From an uncultured Clostridia bacterium (GTDB lineage: Bacteria > Bacillota > Clostridia > Christensenellales > UBA1242): 5,444 nt of DNA. Shown piece by piece: positions 1 to 4,975 of the stretch (position 1 is the stretch's first letter; each line of letters begins with the position of its first letter). The stretch is from contig CALWII010000081.1 in NCBI GenBank assembly GCA_944380695.1, forward strand, positions 1 to 5,444, read 5' to 3'. The notes beneath the pieces were generated by a model. That model worked only from the letters and a program-made list of their open reading frames with translations, had not been told where the DNA came from and made no database searches. A program made the position numbers and the translations under genes.

Positions 1-2
1 GG

Positions 3-1031
3 ATGTCAAAAGATTATCCAGAGAAGAATGGACTTAAGGTATTCAGTTGTTTTGCTTGTGGTGGTGGCTCAACAATGGGTTATAAGTTAGTTGGTTGTGA
101 TGTTATTGGTTGCAATGAAATTGACCCACGAATGAATAAAGTCTATATAAAAAACCACCACCCTAAATACAACTATTTGGAAGATATAAGAGATTTCAAT
201 AAAAGAGATGATTTGCCAGCAGAATTGTATAACCTTGACATACTTGACGGAAGTCCACCTTGTTCGACATTCTCAATGGCTGGACAAAGAGAAGATGCGT
301 GGGGTAAAGAGAAGAAGTTTAGGGAAGGACAAAAACTACAAACACTTGATGATTTGCTATTTATATTCATTGACACTATTGCAAAACTTCAACCAAAAGT
401 AGCAATACTTGAAAATGTGGAAGGGCTTATGCTTGGCAATGCTTGGAAATATGTTCAAAAGATTTATCAAAAATTTCACGAAATCGGCTACAAAGTCAAA
501 CATTGGCTTTTAAAAGGCGAAACAATGGGTGTTCCACAAACAAGACATAGAGTGTTCTTTGTTGCTACTAAACTTGATTTTGATTTAGACAAAATAAATA
601 TGTATTTCAATTATGAACCTGTTTTGTTTAAAGAAATAAAAGATGGTGTTGGTAGGAAAGCAAGTGAAAAAGCATATCAACTTCTATGTGAAGCAAAAGA
701 AAATGAAACATTGTTAAGTGAAGCATATAAAAGATTATATGGAAAGAAAAGTTGGTTTACTCATTGTTTATGTAGGGACAACTATGTTATGCCAACAATA
801 GTCGCTGGACACGATTGTATGTGGAGATTTACTGAAAAGCAAGGGTGTAGCAAACAAGATTTTACAAATGGGGGAACATTTCCACAAGATTACAATTTTT
901 TAAATGAAAAACCAGAATATATTATAGGTATGTCAGTTCCACCAATAATGATTAAAAGACTTATGACAAGACTTATTGAAAGTGGACTGTTTGATTATAG
1001 GTTAAAAAATGAAACTATACGAAGATGTTAA
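3..1031 (+). CDS. C5 cytosine-specific DNA methyltransferase
   Basis: The product transfers a methyl group from S-adenosylmethionine to carbon 5 of cytosine in a short DNA target. The conserved motifs appear in order: motif I, the SAM-binding FSCFACGGGSTMG (residues 14-26); GCNEID around 36-41; motif IV GSPPCSTFSMAG (83-94) with catalytic Cys87; motif VI ENV (137-139); motif VIII GVPQTRHRVFFVA (176-188). A variable target-recognition region lies at about 190-290, a degenerate motif IX ends in TFPQDY (292-297), and motif X is GMSVPP (309-314), where the usual second residue Asn is Met. The length of 342 residues is normal for a single-domain enzyme, so it looks complete and active. The ATG lies at the window edge, so its ribosome binding site is not visible and a start further upstream cannot be excluded. 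The gene overlaps the next one by 23 bases. In phages such enzymes commonly protect DNA from host restriction; the target sequence cannot be read from the protein. Confidence 0.95.
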   Translation: MSKDYPEKNGLKVFSCFACGGGSTMGYKLVGCDVIGCNEIDPRMNKVYIKNHHPKYNYLEDIRDFNKRDDLPAELYNLDILDGSPPCSTFSMAGQREDAWGKEKKFREGQKLQTLDDLLFIFIDTIAKLQPKVAILENVEGLMLGNAWKYVQKIYQKFHEIGYKVKHWLLKGETMGVPQTRHRVFFVATKLDFDLDKINMYFNYEPVLFKEIKDGVGRKASEKAYQLLCEAKENETLLSEAYKRLYGKKSWFTHCLCRDNYVMPTIVAGHDCMWRFTEKQGCSKQDFTNGGTFPQDYNFLNEKPEYIIGMSVPPIMIKRLMTRLIESGLFDYRLKNETIRRC

Positions 1032-1494
1032 TCAAAAACAAGGTCATCACACACTTAAAAACAAATGTTGGCAAAGTAAAGGCATAGAAGTCGACCGAAG
1101 TCATAGATTGATAGTAGGCGACTATATGCTTTCTCTTGATGCCAAGATTAGTGTTGATACAAAACAAGACCTTGTGGAACTTGCCAGTAATATGTTCTGC
1201 GACAAAGCAAGATTTGAAAAAGAGTGTATCAGAGCAAAGAACAATGGCATTAAATTGATATTTCTTATTGAAGAAAAATTTGACAAACAAAAACTTTTAA
1301 AATGGCAAGCACCAAAGCAAATAGATGGTAAACGATTTCTCAATGTCTATGGTTGGCAAATCTATAACGAAATGAAACGATATTCAAAGCTGTTTAATGT
1401 TGCGTTTAGATTCTGCCACAAGTTAGCATCTGGCAAGAAAATATTGGAACTTCTTGGATTTGATATTAAAAGTTTGACAAATGATGATAAATAA
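1009..1494 (+). CDS. ERCC4/XPF-fold nuclease (phage type)
   Basis: This 161-residue protein matches the ERCC4 nuclease-domain pattern of XPF/Mus81-type structure-specific endonucleases. It has an N-terminal EDVNQK (residues 5-10), corresponding to the family DxRE segment; then VGDYML (36-41) with Asp38; then ISVDTKQDL (47-55), corresponding to the catalytic ERK segment, with Asp50 and Lys52; then RFEKE (68-72) and the core strand KLIFLIEE (82-89). The C-terminal half, with a WQAP motif (99-102), YGWQIY and a final KKILELLGF helix, is typical of short phage ERCC4-domain proteins as I recall them. No helix-hairpin-helix domain or helicase is present, so it is a stand-alone nuclease domain. The ATG lies inside the methyltransferase gene with only a weak AGG upstream, which suggests translational coupling. 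Likely roles are branched-DNA processing in replication or recombination; a restriction partner role is possible. The family call is strong, the biological role is inferred. Confidence 0.82.
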   Translation: MKLYEDVNQKQGHHTLKNKCWQSKGIEVDRSHRLIVGDYMLSLDAKISVDTKQDLVELASNMFCDKARFEKECIRAKNNGIKLIFLIEEKFDKQKLLKWQAPKQIDGKRFLNVYGWQIYNEMKRYSKLFNVAFRFCHKLASGKKILELLGFDIKSLTNDDK

Positions 1495-1503
1495 TTATAT
1501 AAT
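1474..1503 (+). promoter_or_regulatory. Consensus sigma-70/SigA promoter for the tRNA-Cys unit
   Basis: A perfect -35 TTGACA (1474-1479) and a perfect -10 TATAAT (1498-1503) are separated by 18 bases. The -35 box lies inside the last codons of the nuclease gene and the -10 lies just after its stop. Expected transcription start is about 1510, at the base of the folded leader (1507-1581), so the promoter appears dedicated to the leader and tRNA-Cys. The sequence match is direct; activity is inferred. AT-rich DNA gives TATAAT by chance often, but both boxes perfect at near-ideal spacing is uncommon. Confidence 0.7.
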
Positions 1504-1506
1504 AAA

Positions 1507-1581
1507 ATATAGGTCAATAGATAAGTCAACTCCTGCAGACAAAGAGTTTATTATAGCAGAGAGATAATAAACCGCCTATAT
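1507..1581 (+). ncRNA. Folded tRNA-sized leader RNA of unknown function
   Basis: A 75-nt segment closed by a perfect 7-bp stem, ATATAGG (1507-1513) with CCTATAT (1575-1581). Inside are a 5-bp hairpin, AACTC (1528-1532) with GAGTT (1544-1548), and a second hairpin, GTTTATTAT (1546-1554) with ATAATAAAC (1564-1572), 9 bp with a 9-nt loop. The two inner hairpins share 1546-1548, so either the second is trimmed to 6 bp or the two compete. The outline resembles a tRNA lacking a D arm, but there is no T-loop motif, no 7-nt anticodon loop and no CCA. It begins where transcription from the upstream promoter should start and ends three bases before tRNA-Cys, so RNase P cleavage of the tRNA would release it as a separate RNA. 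It could be a decayed tRNA, a processing leader or a phage small RNA. The pairing is seen directly; function is unknown. Confidence 0.4.
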
Positions 1582-1584
1582 TAT

Positions 1585-1659
1585 GGCACTGTAGTCAAGT
1601 AGTAAGACAAAGGTCTGCAAAACCTTAATTCGTTGGTGCAAATCCAACCAGTGCCTCCA
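1585..1659 (+). tRNA. tRNA-Cys (anticodon GCA), CCA encoded, altered elbow
   Basis: A full cloverleaf can be drawn. The acceptor is GGCACTG (1585-1591) with CAGTGCC (1649-1655). The D stem is GTC (1594-1596) with GAC (1606-1608). The anticodon stem is AAGGT (1610-1614) with ACCTT (1622-1626) around the loop CTGCAAA, anticodon GCA at 1617-1619. The T stem is GTTGG (1632-1636) with CCAAC (1644-1648). The discriminator is T1656, as expected for tRNA-Cys, followed by encoded CCA (1657-1659). All stems are intact. Two normally near-invariant bases differ: position 18 is A (1601) instead of G, and position 55 in the T loop is G (1638) instead of T, giving TGCAAAT. G19 and C56 remain. These two positions normally pair to lock the tRNA elbow. 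The gene probably supplies Cys tRNA to an AT-rich phage, but the elbow change leaves its use in normal translation open. Confidence 0.93.
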
Positions 1660-1678
1660 TTTTTTATATTTAAAAAAT
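1659..1678 (+). terminator. AT-only hairpin with T-run after tRNA-Cys
   Basis: ATTTTTTA (1659-1666) and TAAAAAAT (1671-1678) form a perfect 8-bp inverted repeat with a 4-nt loop, starting at the last base of the encoded CCA. The T-run (1660-1665) immediately follows the GC-richer acceptor and T arm of the tRNA. It may help end transcription or guide 3' trimming, but a stem with only A-T pairs is not a classic intrinsic terminator. Confidence 0.3.
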
Positions 1679-1719
1679 TAAAAAATATTAAGAAGATATC
1701 AAAAATATTAAAAAATCGT

Positions 1720-1748
1720 TTGACATTGTTATGTATATATGTTATTAT
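1720..1748 (+). promoter_or_regulatory. Strong sigma-70/SigA promoter for the small-gene operon
   Basis: A perfect -35 TTGACA (1720-1725), a 17-base spacer and -10 TATTAT (1743-1748, one mismatch) with an extended -10 TGT (1740-1742). Expected start is about 1755, giving a short leader to the GAGGAG ribosome binding site (1761-1766). No gene lies between this and 1775, and genes downstream are overlapping or closely spaced to 5146, so it probably drives the whole run. No clear operator dyad was found over it. Confidence 0.75.
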
Positions 1749-1774
1749 ATAGATGTAAAAGAGGAGAATGAAAA

Positions 1775-1894
1775 ATGTATAAAGATTATAGATACATAAA
1801 CGCAGGAGAAAATGAGTTTTATAGATGGGGCAAACAAGCACAAGAGTATGTTAAAAAGGAAGTAGAAAGTTATGTTATTGAGATATTGCGATGA
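1775..1894 (+). CDS. Small hypothetical protein (39 aa), first gene of the operon
   Basis: I do not recognise the product. It starts MYKDYRYINAGENEF and ends in a charged, probably helical segment (YVKKEVESYVIEILR). The ATG at 1775 is chosen because GAGGAG (1761-1766) lies 8 bases upstream; the ATG at 1768 is only one base from it. It is the first gene after the strong promoter at 1720-1748. Its last 23 bases overlap the start of the next gene in another frame. The overlap is either normal coupling or a sign that the two were one protein of about 125 residues broken by a one-base change; their helical, acidic character is similar. Confidence 0.6.
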   Translation: MYKDYRYINAGENEFYRWGKQAQEYVKKEVESYVIEILR

Positions 1895-2132
1895 CAATGG
1901 TAGTGTGGCAGAATATGAACCCAGTGTTGAAGAAACTCTTGATGCAGTAGCCGAAATGGTGGCAGATGATATACTTGATAGTAAGCATCTTGATAGCAAG
2001 ACAAAAGAAATTATTATGCCTTATGTTAAAGCAACTGCAAAAAGAATTTTGCTTGATTGTGATGTTGACTGGGAAGACCAATATCATGATTGGTTAGAAG
2101 ATTACTTTAAAGATAAAGCATGGAAAAAATAA
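1872..2132 (+). CDS. Hypothetical acidic helical protein (86 aa)
   Basis: No family is recognised. The protein is acidic and probably all-helical, with an EETLDAVAEMVADDIL helix (about residues 20-35) and a C-terminal segment rich in Trp, Asp and Tyr (DVDWEDQYHDWLEDYF, 64-79) ending in KKAWKK-like basic residues. No signal peptide, membrane segment or metal motif is visible. The ATG at 1872 has AAGGAAG (about 1856-1862) upstream at normal spacing, inside the preceding gene, which supports independent initiation. The upstream in-frame TAG at 1863-1865 blocks a longer N-terminus. Small acidic helical proteins are common among phage early genes as inhibitors or adaptors, but nothing here shows a specific role. 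Confidence 0.72.
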   Translation: MLLRYCDDNGSVAEYEPSVEETLDAVAEMVADDILDSKHLDSKTKEIIMPYVKATAKRILLDCDVDWEDQYHDWLEDYFKDKAWKK

Positions 2133-2162
2133 AACAAAAAAATTAATGGGAGAAAACAAAAA

Positions 2163-2312
2163 ATGAAATACATTGTAAATTTTAATGCTGGTTACATTAT
2201 TACTAGCAATTTGAAAGTTAAAAAACTATATGTATGCGAAAAGGGAATTTATTTTAGGACATTGTCAGGGAAAAAATTTATAAATGAAGAAAATTGCAAA
2301 GTGGTGTATTAG
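2163..2312 (+). CDS. Small hypothetical protein (49 aa)
   Basis: A 49-codon frame with a well-placed GGGAG (2148-2152) 10 bases before the ATG. The product begins MKYIVNFNAGYIITS and continues with a Lys-rich and aromatic pattern (LKVKKLYVCEKGIYF), suggesting a small beta-rich fold. It has two Cys (25 and 45) and no membrane segment. It overlaps the next gene by 29 bases in another frame. No family is recognised. Short overlapping genes of this kind are usual in this operon, and the good ribosome binding site is the main support. Confidence 0.6.
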   Translation: MKYIVNFNAGYIITSNLKVKKLYVCEKGIYFRTLSGKKFINEENCKVVY

Positions 2313-2844
2313 GGACTATTATAGGTTTATAATATTGTTAGTTTTACTTATCTTAAATGTATATATTCTTACAACGACAATAATAATAAACACAAGATAT
2401 TCAAACTATAGACCACAACCATATAAAGATAGTATGGGTTTTGTATATCATGCCAATATTGCATTACCTAATGAAGAGTTAAAAAATATTATTGATGAGA
2501 ATTTTGATTTCGGTTACATATATATTGAAGCGAACCTATCTAATAAAAACTATGATGGTAGGGCATTCCCACAATTTGGTATAGTAGTTATAAGTGATAA
2601 GATAAATGGTTATGATTATATAACAACCCTAGCACATGAGTTGTGTCATATAAAATACTTTACTGCTAATGAAACTTATACCGAATACATGGCTTTTGTG
2701 GAATTGTATGAAAGCGAAAGCATTATTTTGCAGTCTGTAGCAAAACAAATGATTTTTGAGCATTGCACTTTAAGGCTTTATGCAGGAACAGAATATGACA
2801 TTGCCAGTTACATTTGTAAATATTTAAGGAGAAATAGATGTTAA
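2284..2844 (+). CDS. Putative membrane-anchored zinc metallopeptidase (HExxH)
   Basis: This 186-residue protein has a short basic N-terminus (MKKIAKWCIRDYYR), then one strong hydrophobic segment (about residues 15-37), then an apparently soluble domain. Near the middle is LAHELCHIKYF, with a zinc-binding HExxH at His118, Glu119 and His122. It is followed by NETYTEYMAF (129-138), where Glu130 or Glu134 is a likely third zinc ligand; Glu134 in an ExxA setting resembles minigluzincin/ImmA-type peptidases. The predicted state is therefore a single-pass membrane protein with a small gluzincin-like catalytic domain, most likely outside the cytoplasm because the basic side precedes the membrane segment. 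The substrate is unknown. The ATG at 2284 is preferred because it gives the basic-then-hydrophobic N-terminus, although the nearest AGGG (about 2267-2270) is rather far upstream; coupling to the overlapping gene may help. The peptidase call rests on the motif, not on whole-protein recognition. Confidence 0.68.
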   Translation: MKKIAKWCIRDYYRFIILLVLLILNVYILTTTIIINTRYSNYRPQPYKDSMGFVYHANIALPNEELKNIIDENFDFGYIYIEANLSNKNYDGRAFPQFGIVVISDKINGYDYITTLAHELCHIKYFTANETYTEYMAFVELYESESIILQSVAKQMIFEHCTLRLYAGTEYDIASYICKYLRRNRC

Positions 2845-3068
2845 AAATTAAAAAAGACAAAATGAAATACTTAAAAGAATTCGGTTTTCAAAAGGGAACT
2901 CCGCCAATGTTTTATATCAAAAAGATTAATTATGTAGAAACTTGCTATATTGGTGTTGATGATGGGAGAATATGGTTTAGTTCTGACTTATATACTACCT
3001 TTTCAAGTTTAGATATTTTATATGAGTTAATCAAAAATGACATGGTTGAGGTTATGAAAGATGAATAA
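2838..3068 (+). CDS. Hypothetical phage protein (76 aa)
   Basis: The start has an excellent ribosome binding site, AAGGAG (2826-2831) six bases before the ATG, and overlaps the end of the metallopeptidase gene by 7 bases. The product is a small mixed alpha/beta protein: a basic N-terminal helix with KYLKEFGFQKG (residues 10-20), a beta-like stretch YIGVDDGRIWFSS, and a C-terminal helix ILYELIKNDMVEVM. The pattern resembles small early proteins seen widely in Firmicutes phages, but no named family is assigned. No catalytic or metal motif is visible. Confidence 0.75.
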   Translation: MLKIKKDKMKYLKEFGFQKGTPPMFYIKKINYVETCYIGVDDGRIWFSSDLYTTFSSLDILYELIKNDMVEVMKDE

Positions 3069-3195
3069 AGACTGTATCAAAGCCGACAAGTTTGATTTAA
3101 GCATTGCTGGTAAGTTTAATCAAAAAAACAGAAGACTTAAAAGCAAGGCTAGAAGAAGACAAGCAAAGAAAGATATTTTAGGAGAAACAAAATGA
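3061..3195 (+). CDS. Small, very basic hypothetical protein (44 aa)
   Basis: A 44-codon frame joins both neighbours by overlap: 8 bases with the gene before and ATGA with the gene after. GAGG (3048-3051) lies 9 bases before the ATG. The second half is extremely basic (NRRLKSKARRRQAKK, residues 23-37), consistent with nucleic-acid binding or electrostatic contact with another protein. No fold or family is recognised. The gapless packing between two supported genes is the best evidence that it is real. Confidence 0.65.
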   Translation: MNKDCIKADKFDLSIAGKFNQKNRRLKSKARRRQAKKDILGETK

Positions 3196-3659
3196 CCAAA
3201 ACTGAACTAGAAAACGCAATTAAAAATGGCGAGAGTGTGTGGGTGGTTGATGAGGAAGAAAACAAAATCGAAGAATTACATTTTTATAAAAATAACATAT
3301 ATGAATTTGACAAAAACGATTTATTTATTAACAAGTTTTGGATATATGAATTTAGAAAATTATTCAAAACCAAAGCCGAAGCCGAACACTATCTAAACCA
3401 CACAAATATCACCCGCACCGAGCAGTTGCCATTTTTGACTTGGGAAGAATTTTTAGATAAAAAAGAATTATTTTTTACAAACAAAAGTGGTTATCCGATG
3501 TGTTTGTGTGTTGTTGATACCAGACTAAGCAAAAAGATTGGTCTTGGCGGTGCCAATGGTTATTTTGACTTACAGCAAACTTGGGATTTAACCGAAGCCA
3601 ATTTTTACAAAGCCTATGACGAGTGCGTAAGGCTGTTTAAAGGTGGTGAGCAGTTATGA
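3192..3659 (+). CDS. Hypothetical phage protein (155 aa)
   Basis: The start has AGGAG (3180-3184) 7 bases upstream and an ATGA overlap with the preceding small gene. The protein begins with a helix (MTKTELENAIKNG) and a beta region (SVWVVDEEENKIEEL), then LFKTKAEAEHYLNHTNITRTE (about residues 57-77), a helix-turn pattern found in many uncharacterised phage proteins, and LPFLTWEEFLDK (79-90). The C-terminal part is rich in aromatic residues and Gly (GLGGANGYFDLQQTWDL). No membrane segment, catalytic triad or zinc motif is visible. Function is unknown; position in the operon suggests an accessory or host-takeover gene. Confidence 0.82.
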   Translation: MTKTELENAIKNGESVWVVDEEENKIEELHFYKNNIYEFDKNDLFINKFWIYEFRKLFKTKAEAEHYLNHTNITRTEQLPFLTWEEFLDKKELFFTNKSGYPMCLCVVDTRLSKKIGLGGANGYFDLQQTWDLTEANFYKAYDECVRLFKGGEQL

Positions 3660-4021
3660 AAGAAACAAAAGTGTATGTAGATGAGTTGCCAAAATACTGC
3701 AAAGAATGTCCTTTTATGATAGACAGGGGAGAATGCAATAGTAGCAGACTTTGTTACGAAAAAAATTTTGTTAATTGTGATTGTAAACTCAATCCGAATA
3801 TAGGTTATATTGGAATAACAAAACCACATGGTTGCCCGCTAGAAACCACACAATCACTGAAACAGCAAGTGAGAGAAGAAGTGGTGGAAGAGATAAAAGA
3901 AAAATTTAACGATACAATAAAACATCATTTCTGTCCGAACCCTAGCAGTGTTGATTTTATCACATTGTGTATTAGTGAAGTTGAAGAATTTTTAGACCAA
4001 GTAAAAGGAGAAATAAAATAA
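3656..4021 (+). CDS. Cysteine-rich probable metal-binding phage protein (121 aa)
   Basis: The N-terminal half carries seven Cys (15, 18, 27, 33, 41, 43, 60) in the order KVYVDELPKYCKECPF, then several Cys, then HGCPL (58-62). This is a recurrent arrangement in small uncharacterised Firmicutes phage proteins and suggests a zinc-bound knuckle. The second half begins with a charged helix QSLKQQVREEVVEEIKEKF (about 66-84), a likely coiled coil for dimer formation, and ends with another acidic helix. The ATG overlaps the previous stop as ATGA, with AAGGTGGTG (3640-3648) as ribosome binding site. A shorter relative with the same opening pattern lies at 4976-5146, on the other side of the capsid gene. 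DNA binding or a protein-protein adaptor role are both possible; function is not known. Confidence 0.82.
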   Translation: MKETKVYVDELPKYCKECPFMIDRGECNSSRLCYEKNFVNCDCKLNPNIGYIGITKPHGCPLETTQSLKQQVREEVVEEIKEKFNDTIKHHFCPNPSSVDFITLCISEVEEFLDQVKGEIK

Positions 4022-4926
4022 TGATTAGTTTACAAACAGCGGAAAATGTTTTAAGAGATGTTTATTTAGGAGTTTTGGGAAATCAATTAAATTGTAATAT
4101 TTGTCCATTATTAGGAAAAATAAAACAAACAAGCAGTGATGTTTATGGTAAAGAAATTTTTGTCTTAAGCAGAATTAACGGAAAACAATACCAATTAAGA
4201 AGCGAACTTGCAGACATTTACGGGAAAATTGAGATAACCGACAAGGCAATTAGGTGTTCACAAAACAGTGCTGGTGCTTTTGTGAATTTATTAAATGCTG
4301 AAATGGAAAACCTTATAAAAGAAACGGGTATAAAAATAACCAATGCTTTTTATAATGAAGATAAGCCACGTGATTATATGACTGAAGATGAGAAAAAAGC
4401 ATATACCCCACTTGTTCTTAATGGTTTAAAATACTTATTTGATGACAGCGAGCCTTTGCTTTATGGAGTTAACCGAAAAGAAATTATGCCTATCACAAAA
4501 AATATTGATAAGTTTGAACCTATTAAAATACAAGAAATAATAGACAACAACAATGATGAAGTTAATGTTATTGTATGTAGTGCCAAAGTTAAAAGAGATT
4601 ATATGCAATATATGTCAGAACATAGACAGAATATTGAAATAATTGAATGTGACGGTGGTTTTAAGTGCTTGCAGTTTAACAACTATTTGCTAATGGTTCA
4701 AGCGAAAATTTCAGATAACGAAATATATTTACTAAACACCGAAGATTTTAAGTTGCATCAACTCTGTGATTGGAAATGGATAAGTGATGAAAATAATAAA
4801 ATTTTAAAGCAACACCCAACAAAGCCAGTTTATACAGCACGTCTTGTAAAATACGCAAATTATATTTGTCATCAGCCACAAAAACAAATAAAAGTAGTTA
4901 TGGGAGAAAGCAATGGTAAAGATTAA
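4021..4926 (+). CDS. Divergent HK97-fold phage major capsid protein
   Basis: Several segments match, from memory, the major capsid proteins of Clostridia-type tailed phages: an opening ISLQTAENVLRDVYLGVLGN; KIKQTSSDVYGKEI (33-46); YGKIEITDKAIR (67-78); QNSAGAFVNLLNAEM (81-95); NGLKYLFD (134-141); DGGFKCLQFN (211-220); IYLLNTEDFKLHQLCDW (235-251); ILKQ (261-264); and LVKYANYIC (275-283). The 301-residue length is near normal. Compared with typical members, the Gly-rich loop that follows KEI (usually with a GTETG-like motif) is missing, and KEIFVLSRINGKQY runs almost directly into the next strand; the usual Gly-rich segment after the NLLNAEM helix is also changed. The start has AGGAG (4006-4010) ten bases upstream and shares one base with the previous stop. 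It should build the phage shell, but it stands among small accessory genes rather than beside portal, protease or scaffold genes. A paralogue with a modified role is a possible alternative. Confidence 0.8.
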   Translation: MISLQTAENVLRDVYLGVLGNQLNCNICPLLGKIKQTSSDVYGKEIFVLSRINGKQYQLRSELADIYGKIEITDKAIRCSQNSAGAFVNLLNAEMENLIKETGIKITNAFYNEDKPRDYMTEDEKKAYTPLVLNGLKYLFDDSEPLLYGVNRKEIMPITKNIDKFEPIKIQEIIDNNNDEVNVIVCSAKVKRDYMQYMSEHRQNIEIIECDGGFKCLQFNNYLLMVQAKISDNEIYLLNTEDFKLHQLCDWKWISDENNKILKQHPTKPVYTARLVKYANYICHQPQKQIKVVMGESNGKD

Positions 4927-4972
4927 AGATTTTATTATTGATAATGATTACGAATTAATAAAAAAGAGGTAA
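4913..4972 (+). CDS. Possible mini-ORF (19 aa)
   Basis: A 19-codon frame (MVKIKDFIIDNDYELIKKR) starts inside the end of the capsid gene, overlapping it by 14 bases. GGGAG (4902-4906) lies six bases before the ATG, which is good spacing, and the stop is three bases before the next gene. It may encode a tiny peptide, be the remnant of a longer gene, or simply carry ribosomes across to the next start. The evidence is only the ribosome binding site and packing. Confidence 0.4.
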   Translation: MVKIKDFIIDNDYELIKKR

Positions 4973-4975
4973 ATT

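Noticed and set aside
1507..1581. Calling the leader a second functional tRNA
   Set aside because: The closing stem and length fit, but there is no T-loop motif, no 7-nt anticodon loop on a 5-bp stem, no D arm at the right place and no CCA. Kept only as a structured RNA.
1812..1865. A 17-codon frame with AGGAG four bases before its ATG
   Set aside because: Lies wholly inside the 39-aa gene, spacing is short and it ends in TAG before the next gene starts; likely chance.
1883..1897. Programmed +1 frameshift like prfB at TGAC
   Set aside because: The stop is followed by C as in prfB, but the preceding codon is CGA, which does not allow a good re-pairing, and there is no tuned Shine-Dalgarno just before it. 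The downstream gene has its own start.
1581..1999. Minus-strand frames over the tRNA, promoter and first operon genes
   Set aside because: They are antisense to tRNA-Cys and to the promoter and are full of Phe, Ile and Leu from AT-rich reverse reading; no ribosome binding site or family match.
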